Below, in pieces: positions 8,112 to 16,852 of a stretch of DNA of 64,000 nt; position 1 is the first letter of the stretch, and each line of letters starts with the position of its first letter. This DNA is from UBA830 sp038146925 (GTDB lineage: Bacteria; Pseudomonadota; Alphaproteobacteria; MPNO01; UBA830), in NCBI GenBank assembly GCA_038146925.1, contig JAYQSP010000004.1:1-64000 (forward strand). The letters run 5' to 3'. Under the pieces are notes generated by a model that was not told where the DNA came from, did no database searches, and worked only from the letters and a program-made list of their open reading frames with translations. The position numbers and the translations under genes are program-made.

Positions 8112-9380
8112 ATGACCGCTTTTACCTACCGCGGCGGCGTCTTGTACGCCGAAGACATTCGCGTCACCGATATGGCCGGTGCCGTCGGCACGCCGTTTTA
8201 CTGCTATTCGGCGGCGGCGCTGCGGGCCAGCTATATAAGCTTCGCTTCAGCTTTCGACGGGCTGGACGCCGAAATCTGCTATGCGGTGAAAGCCAACAGC
8301 AACCAGGCCGTGATCGGCCTTTTTGCATCGCTGGGCGCCGGGGCTGATGTCGTTTCCGAGGGAGAGTTGCGCCGCGCACTGGCCGCCGGGGTGCCGGCGG
8401 AGAAGATCGTCTATTCGGGCGTCGGAAAGTCGCGGGGCGAGCTTGCGGCTGCGCTGGAACTGGGCTGCGGACAGTTCAATGTCGAATCCGAAGCCGAACT
8501 GGACCTCTTGTCCGGTGTCGCGTCCGGTATGGGAATGACGGCGACGATCGTGTTTCGGGTGAACCCGGATGTCGATGCCGACACCCATCACAAGATTTCG
8601 ACGGGGCGCGCCGGCGACAAGTTCGGGATCGAATTCGAACGCATCGGCGATGTGTACGCTCATGCAAGGACTCTGGAAGGTATCGATGCGCGCGGTCTCG
8701 CCGTCCATATCGGTTCGCAGCTCACCCGACTGGATCCCTTCCGCACCGCGTTCGAAAAGATCGCCGGCCTGGTCCTCGATCTTCGCCGGCAGGGGCATAT
8801 CGTGGACCGGCTGGATCTCGGCGGCGGTCTCGGAATCGTCTACAGAGATGAAGTGCCTCCGCCGCCGACGGATTACGCCGATATCGTCCGTGACGTTTTC
8901 AGAGACATGGGTGTGGCGCTGACGTTCGAGCCCGGACGGCGCCTGGCGGGAGAAGCGGGCATACTGGTGACAGAAGTCATTTACATGAAGGAAAGCGGTG
9001 GCCGCAGCTTTGCCGTCGTCGACGCGGCGATGAACGATCTCATTCGCCCAACCCTGTATGAAGCCTGGCACGACATCGACCCTGTGGCCGAGCCGGACAG
9101 CGGCGCGGCGCTTTCGCCCGTCGATATCGTTGGACCGGTGTGCGAGACCGGCGACGTCTTCGCCGTTCAGCGCAATATGCCGAAACTGAAAGGCGGCGAC
9201 CTGCTTGCCATCCGCTCGGCGGGCGCTTACGGCGCGGTCATGTCGTCGACCTACAACTCTCGGCTTTTGATCCCCGAAGTGATGGTAAATGGAGATCAAT
9301 ACGCCGTGATCAGACCTCGGGCCGATTATGATACACTTATAGAGATGGACACAGTGCCGGACTGGATCGCCGCCGACTGA
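8112..9380 (+). CDS. lysA: Diaminopimelate decarboxylase
   Basis: LysA decarboxylates meso-diaminopimelate to L-lysine, using PLP, as the final step of lysine biosynthesis. The 422-residue protein has the PLP-lysine motif CYAVKANSN (lysine about residue 59), the VSEGEL strand, the GVGKS loop, AVHIGSQ, the glycine-rich LDLGGGLGI phosphate-binding loop, EPGRRLAGEAG, the VCETGD cysteine of the second active-site half and SAGAYGAVMSSTYN near the C-terminus. These separate it from ornithine/arginine decarboxylases. It is the third gene of the argH operon. Confidence 0.95.
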   Translation: MTAFTYRGGVLYAEDIRVTDMAGAVGTPFYCYSAAALRASYISFASAFDGLDAEICYAVKANSNQAVIGLFASLGAGADVVSEGELRRALAAGVPAEKIVYSGVGKSRGELAAALELGCGQFNVESEAELDLLSGVASGMGMTATIVFRVNPDVDADTHHKISTGRAGDKFGIEFERIGDVYAHARTLEGIDARGLAVHIGSQLTRLDPFRTAFEKIAGLVLDLRRQGHIVDRLDLGGGLGIVYRDEVPPPPTDYADIVRDVFRDMGVALTFEPGRRLAGEAGILVTEVIYMKESGGRSFAVVDAAMNDLIRPTLYEAWHDIDPVAEPDSGAALSPVDIVGPVCETGDVFAVQRNMPKLKGGDLLAIRSAGAYGAVMSSTYNSRLLIPEVMVNGDQYAVIRPRADYDTLIEMDTVPDWIAAD

Positions 9381-9421
9381 ACCTGGCGACCGATCCGCCG
9401 GTCCATTGGAAAGACCGCCGC

Positions 9422-11944
9422 ATGCGCGATCGCAAAAACGGATCACCCGCTTCACCGCCGTCCGGCCTCGGACGCAGGATCGCGCAGGCGCGCATCAATC
9501 TTGTCTGGGAGACCATCTGGCCCGCCGTTTGGCCGGCGCTGGGGATCGCGGGCGCCTTTGCAGCGTTCGCGCTGCTTGATTTCTTTGCTGTGCTGCCCGG
9601 CTGGCTGCATGCGATGTTCCTGGCGGCGACGGCAGCGGGTTTCGGCTATGCGCTGTATCGCGCGTTGCGGATACTGGTTCTGCCGACGCAGGAGGATGCC
9701 CTGCGTCGTATCGAGCTTGCCAGCGGGCTGGAACACCGGCCGCTGGAAGCCCTGCAGGACACGTTGCCTGCCGGTCAGGACGATCCCACGACAAAAGCGC
9801 TGTGGGAAGCCCATCGGCGCCAGATGGCGGAACGAATCCGTGTGTTGAAAGTAGGGGCTCCGTCCCCCGGTCTGCCGGCCCGCGATCCGTGGGCGCTGCG
9901 GGCCATCGTGGTGCTGCTCCTGGTGGTGGGCGTCGTCGTGGCCGGCCCGGAACGCGCCGAACGACTGGAACGCGCGTTCGTGCCTGCCTTCGATTCCACT
10001 TCGGCGCAACGCGTCGCGAAGCTGGAAATCTGGGTGACGCCGCCCGAATATACGCGCCTGCCGCCGATTTTCCCGGCTCAGGTGCTGCGCGATCATACGC
10101 AGTCGCTTGAAACGGTCGCAGAAACCGCGCGGATGGAGGGACGCGAACCGCCGGAGGCGTCGGAACTGGTCATCGAGGTGCCTGCGGGCAGCACGTTGAC
10201 GGCGGTGGTATCGGGCGGCGGAAGCGGTGAAGCGACGCTGGATATCGACGGCGCCAAAACCCCGTTCGAAGCCTTGGACAAGGTGAACCGCCGGCTGCAG
10301 CAGCCGGTCGAGAAATCCGGCCGGATGTCGGTCGTCCATGACGGCAGGACCCTCGGATCCTGGAATATACGCATCAAACCCGATACGCCGCCAAATATCG
10401 CGTTTGACGGCGCGCCCGGCGCGACGCAGCGGGGGACGCTGCGACTGGCCTACACCGGCGGGGACGATTACGGCATCACCGAAATTCGCGGCGAGATGCG
10501 CCGCACCTACGAACGCGGCGAAGTGATCGGCAAGGAAATGTCGGGCTTCGAACTGCCGGCGCCGTCTCTTGATGCTCGCAAGGTCAAGGAAGCGACCTTC
10601 CACGAAATCGCGCCCCACCCCTGGGCCGGCCTGCCGGTCATCATCCGGCTGTCGGCAAAGGACGCGGCGGGGCAGATTGCCTATTCCGAAGAGGTCGAGC
10701 TGGTTCTGCCGGAGCGTAAATTCAACAATCCGGTCGCGAAGGAAATCATCGTCGAACGGCGGCGCCTGACGACCCAACCGGAACGCCGTGAGGAAATCGT
10801 TGATCGCCTGAACGAAATCGCCGGCGGAACGGAGGCTTACAAGGACGATACCGTCATCTTCCTGGGGCTGGTCAGCGCGCGGTCGCGCCTGGTGCACGAA
10901 AAGGCGGACACGGCCATCCCGCCGGTGCGCAATCTGCTCTGGGATACGGCGCTGCGGGTCGAGGACGGACAGCTGTCGCATGCAGAGCGCGAGTTGCTGC
11001 GGGGGCAGGAAGCGCTCATGAAGGCACTGTCCCGCAACGCCTCCGACCGGGAACTCGAACAACTGATGCGCGAATTGCAGAACGCCATGAACCGGTTCAT
11101 GCGTGAACTGGCCAAGAAGCTTCAGTCGCAGCAGAACGCGAACGAAGCGATGCCGTTCGATCCCACCAGCCGCATCATGCAGACGTCGGACATGCAGCGG
11201 ATGATGGATCAGATTCGCCAGATGATGCGTGCCGGCTCCCGCGATGCCGCGCGCCAGATGCTGTCTCAGCTGCGGAACATGCTGGAAAGCCTCCGAAATG
11301 CGCGGGTAATGCGGGCCAATCCGCAGGCGCAGCGTGGGAACCAGGCGTTGCGCCAGTTGCAGGAAATGATCCGTCGCCAAGGCGATCTGATGGACCAGAC
11401 GTTCCGCCAGTCGCAGGGCCGCAACCCCGGACGGAACCAGATGCAGCGTGGCGTCCGCGAACAGCAGCAGCTGCGCGAAATGCTCCAAAAATTCCAGAAG
11501 ATGATGCAGGGCATGATGCCCGGGAATGGCAAGGGCATGCAGTCGCTGGGACAGGCTGGAAAAGCGATGGAGGACGCCGCGAAGGCGCTTGGCAACGGCC
11601 AGCCGGGCCAGGCAGTCGGGCCGCAGGGCCAGGCGCTGGAAGCGCTGCAACGCGCCGGCCGCGGCATGATCCGCCAGATGATGAATCAGTTCGCCCGCGG
11701 GTCCGGAATCGGATTCGGGCGGGATTTCAATCCGCTGCGCGGCATGCGCGATCCGCTCGGCCGCGACTGGGGCGACGAAGATCTGGAAGGCGTCGGAGAC
11801 GATATCAACCGGGTGAAGGTCCCCGATATCGGAACGATCGAACGGGTGCAGGATATTCTGAACGAACTGCGCAACCGGGCGGGACAGCGCCACCGCCCGC
11901 AGCTCGAACTCGATTACATCGAAAGGCTGTTACGCCGGTTTTAA
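9422..11944 (+). CDS. TIGR02302/DUF4175 family membrane protein
   Basis: An 840-residue protein of a family common in alphaproteobacteria with no established function. Three hydrophobic segments are visible: about 37-58, 61-82 and 162-182. A large presumably periplasmic part with two beta-rich repeats follows (IWVTPPEY, then a DNAP-like DTPPNIAFDG). The C-terminal third is very rich in Q, M and R with long helices (for example QLREMLQKFQKMMQGMM), then a GIGFGRDFNP region and the family-typical end ELDYIERLLRRF. It follows lysA by 41 bases and is probably in the same transcript. Known: conserved family; no activity is inferred. Confidence 0.8.
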   Translation: MRDRKNGSPASPPSGLGRRIAQARINLVWETIWPAVWPALGIAGAFAAFALLDFFAVLPGWLHAMFLAATAAGFGYALYRALRILVLPTQEDALRRIELASGLEHRPLEALQDTLPAGQDDPTTKALWEAHRRQMAERIRVLKVGAPSPGLPARDPWALRAIVVLLLVVGVVVAGPERAERLERAFVPAFDSTSAQRVAKLEIWVTPPEYTRLPPIFPAQVLRDHTQSLETVAETARMEGREPPEASELVIEVPAGSTLTAVVSGGGSGEATLDIDGAKTPFEALDKVNRRLQQPVEKSGRMSVVHDGRTLGSWNIRIKPDTPPNIAFDGAPGATQRGTLRLAYTGGDDYGITEIRGEMRRTYERGEVIGKEMSGFELPAPSLDARKVKEATFHEIAPHPWAGLPVIIRLSAKDAAGQIAYSEEVELVLPERKFNNPVAKEIIVERRRLTTQPERREEIVDRLNEIAGGTEAYKDDTVIFLGLVSARSRLVHEKADTAIPPVRNLLWDTALRVEDGQLSHAERELLRGQEALMKALSRNASDRELEQLMRELQNAMNRFMRELAKKLQSQQNANEAMPFDPTSRIMQTSDMQRMMDQIRQMMRAGSRDAARQMLSQLRNMLESLRNARVMRANPQAQRGNQALRQLQEMIRRQGDLMDQTFRQSQGRNPGRNQMQRGVREQQQLREMLQKFQKMMQGMMPGNGKGMQSLGQAGKAMEDAAKALGNGQPGQAVGPQGQALEALQRAGRGMIRQMMNQFARGSGIGFGRDFNPLRGMRDPLGRDWGDEDLEGVGDDINRVKVPDIGTIERVQDILNELRNRAGQRHRPQLELDYIERLLRRF

Positions 11945-11956
11945 AGATGGGACGGG

Positions 11957-12346
11957 TCAGGCCCGTTCGTCGAGAACCTTGTCGGCCGCTTCACATATCT
12001 GCTGCAGCGTGAACGGTTTTGAGATCACGTCGTGGATCAGCGCGTCCAGATTATGTGCACGCTGGCGTTCGGCGGCGTAGCCGGTCATCAGCAGGATGGG
12101 CAGATCAGGCCAGTCTTTGGAAACTTTCAGTGCAAGCGCGATTCCGTCCAGTTCCGGCATGACGATGTCGGACAGCAGCAGGTCGAAATTGCTGGTTTCC
12201 AACGCTTCGAGGGCTTGCAGTCCGTCCTCGGCCGCGACGATTTCGTGGCCGGCATTGGTCAACGCGCGCGAAACGAATTCGCGAACGGCCGTATCGTCTT
12301 CAGCAATCAGTATTTTTGACACGCGAGAATCTGCTGTTGTGGGCAC
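11957..12346 (-). CDS. cpdR: Single-domain response regulator CpdR
   Basis: A 129-residue receiver domain without an output domain. Acidic pocket D17/D18, phospho-acceptor D60 in LLLSDIVMP, T88 in LLMTGY and K110 in SKPF are all in place. The stretches DIVMPELDGIALAL and HNLDALIHDVI are characteristic of CpdR, the Caulobacter regulator that, when unphosphorylated, primes ClpXP for degradation of cell-cycle substrates; the CckA-ChpT relay phosphorylates it. The start is GTG at 12346; an alternative GTG at 12322 would remove eight residues. It lies downstream of hpt on the same strand and converges with the TIGR02302 gene. Confidence 0.85.
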   Translation of the reverse strand: MPTTADSRVSKILIAEDDTAVREFVSRALTNAGHEIVAAEDGLQALEALETSNFDLLLSDIVMPELDGIALALKVSKDWPDLPILLMTGYAAERQRAHNLDALIHDVISKPFTLQQICEAADKVLDERA

Positions 12347-12411
12347 ACCGCCGCAAATTATGGGGCATTGGTTTCCAAAAGATTAATGGCGGTGCGGGTT
12401 GAGGAGGGCGT

Positions 12412-12951
12412 TCAGTCCTGTCGGACCACGCCGATAAACGGCAGGCTTCTGAAAAGATGTGCCATATCAATGCCATAGCCGACGACGAACAAATCGTCCA
12501 CGGGGAAGCCGACATAGTCGGCCTCGATAGAAACCTCTCGCTTTTCGTGTTTGTCCAGTAACACGCAGGTGTGGACGGAGTCGGCGCCGCGGGCGGTCAT
12601 CAGGTCTGTCGCAAAGGCGAGCGTCCGGCCGCTATCTAGGATGTCGTCGACGATCATCACGCTGCGCCCCTTCACGTCTTCCGAGATATCGCGCGTCAGT
12701 TCCACCGTACCCGAACTTTCCGTCCGTGTGCCGTAGCTTGACAGCGTGATGAAATCGACCCGGGGACGCATCCCGGCACGGTCCAGCGCCCGCAGCAAAT
12801 CGGCCGCGAACACGAAACTGCCTTTAAGGACCACGACAATCAGCAAATCTTCCGGCAGCTTGTCCGCTATTTCGGCTGCAAGCGTTTCGATGCGTTTCGC
12901 GATGGTATCCGCGTCGAACACGACGTCGATTTCGGGCAGATTGTTTTTCAT
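12412..12951 (-). CDS. hpt: Hypoxanthine phosphoribosyltransferase
   Basis: Hpt makes IMP (and GMP) from hypoxanthine or guanine and PRPP in purine salvage. The 179-residue protein has the KGSFVFAADL segment, SSYGTRTESSG, the PRPP loop VMIVDDILDSGRT (98-110) and the base-binding end VGFPVDDLFVVGYG. ATG at 12951 was chosen because it gives the family length; an upstream in-frame start at 13008 adds a basic stretch and would overlap the next gene. It lies 65 bases upstream of cpdR and 19 bases downstream of the zinc-ribbon gene, all on the minus strand. Confidence 0.93.
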   Translation of the reverse strand: MKNNLPEIDVVFDADTIAKRIETLAAEIADKLPEDLLIVVVLKGSFVFAADLLRALDRAGMRPRVDFITLSSYGTRTESSGTVELTRDISEDVKGRSVMIVDDILDSGRTLAFATDLMTARGADSVHTCVLLDKHEKREVSIEADYVGFPVDDLFVVGYGIDMAHLFRSLPFIGVVRQD

Positions 12952-12970
12952 GTTGCGCTTACGCTTCCGT

Positions 12971-13825
12971 TTATTCTTCGTCCAGCCCGACATCGATGCG
13001 CTTGGCATCGGTGGGATAATTCCGGATTTCGGTCGAGAATTTTACGACCTCGTTCGGCAGCATGCGCCGTTCCGGCGGGGGGAATTTCCAGGTCTTCACG
13101 GTTTCGCCGACGCCGTTGAGAAACAGAACCCTCAGATTCGGAACGTCGTGGGGCGCCTTGGAGAGATTGACCAGCTCGCCGTCGATTTTCATAACGTCCG
13201 GCGTCGGATAGGTGTACTGAACGCTGCGCACGCCAAGCCGCATCTTGATCGGTTCGGGCGCCGCGCCGACCATATCGTATAGCTTTTTCGTCGCGGGCCA
13301 GGTGGTCGTGATCGTGTCGCGGAACATGATGCTACCCCCGACGGTGCCGCCCACGACGAGAATCAAAAGCAACCACGCGAGACGCGCTGGCCAGGGGCTG
13401 GAGTCGCGCCGGACGGCAGGGACGTTGGATCTGCCGCCCGTCCGGTTCCCGCTCCGCAATTCACGCGGCCCATCGGATCCGCCCGATTGAAAGGCTTCCT
13501 CGAACCGGGCGCGGGATTCCTCGCTGCCGGCATCCGGCATGTCGTCCGGTTCGTTGTTGGGCGGCGGCGGGTCCGCATTATCCGCGTCGTCGAAGCTGTC
13601 GTCGTCCGGTTCGCGCGCGCCCGGCAGGTCGTTCGCTGCCTGGTCGAATGCCCTGGAGATCTCTTCTGCCGTCGGCGGCGGAACGCCGGCTTCCGCATCC
13701 GGCGGCGGGGCGGGTTCGGCCCACGCATGACCGCATTTCGCGCATTTCACGGTGCGCCCGTTCGGCCCGATTTTGGCGGGGTCGACGACGTAACGCGCCG
13801 AACAGGAAGGACAGGTCAGAATCAT
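12971..13825 (-). CDS. Zinc-ribbon (MJ0042-type) membrane protein
   Basis: A 284-residue protein with an N-terminal MJ0042-type zinc ribbon (C5, C8, C28, C31 in CPSC and CAKC), a long acidic and proline-rich disordered linker, one transmembrane helix at about 147-168 and a C-terminal beta-rich domain like DUF3426. This architecture is widespread next to ftsE in alphaproteobacteria; its role is unknown. It is divergent from ftsE, with about 110 bases between the starts. Seen: cysteines, helix and linker. Inferred: inner-membrane protein with the C-terminal domain outside the cytosol. Confidence 0.8.
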   Translation of the reverse strand: MILTCPSCSARYVVDPAKIGPNGRTVKCAKCGHAWAEPAPPPDAEAGVPPPTAEEISRAFDQAANDLPGAREPDDDSFDDADNADPPPPNNEPDDMPDAGSEESRARFEEAFQSGGSDGPRELRSGNRTGGRSNVPAVRRDSSPWPARLAWLLLILVVGGTVGGSIMFRDTITTTWPATKKLYDMVGAAPEPIKMRLGVRSVQYTYPTPDVMKIDGELVNLSKAPHDVPNLRVLFLNGVGETVKTWKFPPPERRMLPNEVVKFSTEIRNYPTDAKRIDVGLDEE

Positions 13826-13934
13826 AATATCTTAATAGCGTATGGCGGCGCTGCTTTTAAGTGGTTCCGATTCTGGACGGCGGGCCGATGGCTATGCGAT
13901 TCTGCCGCCCAATCCGTTTCGGAAGGAAAAACTG

Positions 13935-14645
13935 GTGGCAGCGGTAGGCGATATCGTCCGTTTTGAGAGCGTCGGCATGAGGTACCGTCTCGGTGCCGAG
14001 GTGCTGCACGACGTTTCGTTTTCCCTCGCCGCCGGATCCTTTCATTTTTTGACCGGTCCCAGCGGCGCGGGAAAATCGTCGCTGATGCGGTTGATGTATC
14101 TGGCGCACCGTCCGTCGCGCGGTTCGATATCCATGTTCGGGCGCGACGTCTCCACCGTGCCGCGTCCGGAACTGGCGGCGCTGCGCCGACGCATCGGCGT
14201 CGTCTTTCAGGACTTTCGGCTGCTCGATCACCTGTCGGCGCTCGACAATGTGGCGCTGCCGCTGCGCATAGCGGGCGCGAAGGAAGGCCAGATCCGCGAC
14301 CACGTCGCTGAACTGCTGCGCTGGGTCGGTCTGGAGGAGCAGATCGACGCCAAACCGACGACGCTGTCGGGCGGCGAACAACAGCGCGTCGCGATCGCCC
14401 GGGCGGTGATCGCGCGGCCGCAAATTTTGCTGGCGGACGAACCTACCGGAAATGTCGACGGCGAAATCGCGATCCGGCTGATGTATCTGCTGGAAGAACT
14501 GAACAAGATCGGGACGACTGTCGTCGTCGCCACCCACAACGAAGCGCTGCTTGAACGCTTTCCCCATCCCAGGATACGTATCGAAAACGGCATATTGGCC
14601 GGGCCGGATGGGGCGAACGCTGCGCCGGAAACGGCGGAAACATGA
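13935..14645 (+). CDS. ftsE: Cell division ATP-binding protein FtsE
   Basis: FtsE is the ATPase of the FtsEX complex, which controls septal peptidoglycan hydrolases during division. I chose GTG at 13935, preceded by GGAAGGA at good spacing, giving 236 residues and the usual FESVGMRY beginning; the in-frame ATG at 13842 adds 31 residues without family similarity. Walker A GPSGAGKSS is at 41-49, a Q-loop VVFQDFRLLDH follows, then LSGGEQQRVAIARA, Walker B LLADEPTGNVD and the H-loop ATHNEA. The stop overlaps ftsX by 4 bases, showing coupled translation. Confidence 0.93.
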   Translation: MAAVGDIVRFESVGMRYRLGAEVLHDVSFSLAAGSFHFLTGPSGAGKSSLMRLMYLAHRPSRGSISMFGRDVSTVPRPELAALRRRIGVVFQDFRLLDHLSALDNVALPLRIAGAKEGQIRDHVAELLRWVGLEEQIDAKPTTLSGGEQQRVAIARAVIARPQILLADEPTGNVDGEIAIRLMYLLEELNKIGTTVVVATHNEALLERFPHPRIRIENGILAGPDGANAAPETAET

Positions 14646-15514
14646 TCCGGCCATCGACGGACCTCCCGCTCAGCGACGACCCGGCAAGCCGCTATCTGCC
14701 CTGGACGGTCGGACTCCTTGTGTTCCTTGCAACCCTGTCGTTGGCGGCCGGCATGATTCTGTCGTCCGCCGGCGAAAACTGGCGTCGCAGTATTTCGGGG
14801 ACGCTGACGATCCAGGTGCCGGCGGGCCCAGATCAACAAACATCCGCGCAATCGGCGATCGATCTGCTGCGCGCAACGCCGGGTGTCGATTCCGTACGAC
14901 GGATATCCGACGGCGAAGTTGCGACCATGCTGGAACCCTGGCTCGGTGCCCAGGTGTCGACTCTGGACTTGCCGATGCCCGTGCTGATCGATGCGACAGT
15001 CGACAGCGGAAAGTCGATCGATATTGAGGCCCTGTCCACTCGCCTGTCCGCGGTTGCTCCCGGAACGGTGGTTGACGAACACGCGGTCTGGCTGCGCCGC
15101 CTGACCGACCTGGCCGCAATCGCCGAAACCGTATCGCTGTCGGTGATGGTGTTCGTGCTGATATCGGCGGTCATGACGGTGGTGTTCACGACCCGGACGG
15201 GGCTCGCGATTCACAGCGACGTGGTCGAAGTGCTGCATCTTATCGGGGCGCATGATTCCTATGTTGCACGCCAGTTCCAGGTCCACACGCTCTGGCTCGC
15301 CGGGATCGGCGCGGCGGCGGGCTTTGCGCTTGGCGCCGGCGCGATTCTGGTGCTGCAGATATACGGTGCGCGTCTGAGCGGTGGGTTGCTGCCGGACATC
15401 GCCCTCAGCGGTCTTCAATGGGGGGTGCTTTGCCTGATGCCGGTCGCGGCCGTGCTTCTGGTTGTCGCGACCGTCGGGGTCACCGTCAGGCGCGTTCTGG
15501 GACGTTTGATGTGA
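14642..15514 (+). CDS. ftsX: Cell division permease-like protein FtsX
   Basis: The 290-residue partner of FtsE. It has the expected four membrane segments: one near the N-terminus (about 21-43), then a periplasmic domain containing PGVDSVRRIS and the ending DEHAVWLRRL, then three helices, around 163-186, 215-240 and 255-283. FtsX carries the FtsE signal through the inner membrane to periplasmic amidase activators. The start overlaps ftsE and the stop overlaps the next gene (GTGA), giving a tight ftsE-ftsX-ydcF-plsC operon. Confidence 0.92.
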   Translation: MIRPSTDLPLSDDPASRYLPWTVGLLVFLATLSLAAGMILSSAGENWRRSISGTLTIQVPAGPDQQTSAQSAIDLLRATPGVDSVRRISDGEVATMLEPWLGAQVSTLDLPMPVLIDATVDSGKSIDIEALSTRLSAVAPGTVVDEHAVWLRRLTDLAAIAETVSLSVMVFVLISAVMTVVFTTRTGLAIHSDVVEVLHLIGAHDSYVARQFQVHTLWLAGIGAAAGFALGAGAILVLQIYGARLSGGLLPDIALSGLQWGVLCLMPVAAVLLVVATVGVTVRRVLGRLM

Positions 15515-16119
15515 ACCGCCGGGCGGGTCGCCGTCGTCTGCCTGTCTTCCGGCTGTTACTGATGGCCGTGTCGGTCGGGTCTTTGGTCTGGGCGTCCGGC
15601 CTGTACCGCTTTTCTCAACTTATTCCCCAGCCCTTGCCCGACAACCAGGTCGCCACGGACGCAATCGTCGTGCTGACCGGCGGCGCCGGACGGGTCGGAG
15701 AAGGGCTGTCGCTTCTCGAACGCGGCCTTGCGAAAAAGCTGTTCGTGTCCGGCGTGTACCGGGGCGTCGACGTTCAGGAACTTTTGAAGGTTGCGCGCCG
15801 GGCGCCGGGCAATCTGGAATGCTGTATCGCGTTGGGGTATGCGGAGGACAACACACGTGGCAACGCGCGGGAAACCGCCGACTGGATGCGGCGCGAAAAC
15901 ATTTCTGCCATCCGGATCGTCACGGCCAGCTATCACATGCCGCGCAGTCTGCTCGAGTTTCGCCGCGCACTGCCCGCCGATGTCAGAATCGTGCCGCACC
16001 CGGTTTTCCCAGACGGGTTTCCTACCGGAAGCTGGTGGCGCAATGTCAGTGCAATGCGTTTGGCGATTTCGGAATATCACAAATACCTGCTGGCGCGCCT
16101 GGACGAGGGACTGACGTGA
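15511..16119 (+). CDS. YdcF/DUF218 family protein
   Basis: A 202-residue protein starting with GTG at 15511, which overlaps the ftsX stop; a longer frame from 15418 only reads through ftsX. One N-terminal membrane anchor (about 11-30) is followed by a DUF218 domain with DAIVVLTGGAGRVGEGLSLL and DNTRGNARETADWM, a motif order seen in SanA/ElyC/YdcF proteins. Some members are needed for envelope integrity or act on undecaprenyl carriers; the function of this one is unknown. Its position between ftsX and an acyltransferase gene is conserved and suggests an envelope role. Confidence 0.82.
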   Translation: MNRRAGRRRLPVFRLLLMAVSVGSLVWASGLYRFSQLIPQPLPDNQVATDAIVVLTGGAGRVGEGLSLLERGLAKKLFVSGVYRGVDVQELLKVARRAPGNLECCIALGYAEDNTRGNARETADWMRRENISAIRIVTASYHMPRSLLEFRRALPADVRIVPHPVFPDGFPTGSWWRNVSAMRLAISEYHKYLLARLDEGLT

Positions 16120-16132
16120 GGGGCTGTCTGCC

Positions 16133-16852
16133 GTGATCTTTATTCGCTCTCTAGTGTTCAACACCGCGTCGTTCGGTTGGACATTCGCGTTGCTGTTTCT
16201 TTACATGCCGCTGCTTTTGCTCCCACGGGCGTCGATGCTGGTCGCAATCCGGTTCTGGATCGGCGGCGTGTTTCGTCTGCAACGATCGGTTCTGCGACTC
16301 GATTTCACGTTTCGTGGTACGGAAAATCTGCCGGACGGTCCCTGCATCATTGCGTCGGCTCATCAGTCCGCCTGGGATACGATCGCGTTCTACGCGGTCA
16401 TCGACGATCCGGTGTTTGTCCTGAAAAAGGAACTTTACCGCGTGCCTATGTTCGGTCCTTATGCGCGCCGGCTGAACATGATCGCGATCGACAGGTCCGG
16501 CGGCACCGGCGAAGCGCGCCGGATGATCCGCGACGTCGCCGGCCGTCTGGCGGACGGGCGCAAGGTGGTGATATTCCCCGGCGGTACCCGGTCGGCGCCC
16601 GATGAAATCGTGCCGTTAAAGTCCGGTATCACGGCCCTGTACCGTCACAGCAACGTGACGGTGGTGCCCGTGTCGCTGAATTCGGGCTGTTTCTGGGGAC
16701 GGCGCAGCTTTCGCAAGAAACCTGGCTGCATAGTCGCGCAATTCCAGGAACCCATCCCCCCTGGACTCGATGCGGCGGATTTCGACCGGCTTTTGTCCGA
16801 GCGGATTCACCGCGGTAACCGGGCGCTTCTTGACGAAGCCGGGACGGATTAG
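16133..16852 (+). CDS. plsC: 1-acyl-sn-glycerol-3-phosphate acyltransferase (PlsC family)
   Basis: PlsC-type enzymes acylate lysophosphatidic acid to phosphatidic acid at the inner membrane. The 239-residue protein starts with GTG at 16133 and a hydrophobic helix (about 11-28). The catalytic HX4D motif is in SAHQSAWDT, then a KKELYRVPMFG segment, the substrate-binding FPGGTRS block and VVPVSLNSG. All four acyltransferase motifs are visible in order. It is the last gene of the ftsE operon and overlaps the convergent lipase gene by 4 bases. Other lysophospholipid acyltransferases share these motifs. Confidence 0.9.
   Translation: MIFIRSLVFNTASFGWTFALLFLYMPLLLLPRASMLVAIRFWIGGVFRLQRSVLRLDFTFRGTENLPDGPCIIASAHQSAWDTIAFYAVIDDPVFVLKKELYRVPMFGPYARRLNMIAIDRSGGTGEARRMIRDVAGRLADGRKVVIFPGGTRSAPDEIVPLKSGITALYRHSNVTVVPVSLNSGCFWGRRSFRKKPGCIVAQFQEPIPPGLDAADFDRLLSERIHRGNRALLDEAGTD

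Noticed and set aside
9452..11893. 813-codon open frame antisense to the TIGR02302 gene
   Set aside because: High GC with G/C third positions leaves antisense frames open; the translation is rich in R, H and Q with no family resemblance, while the plus strand is a known family.
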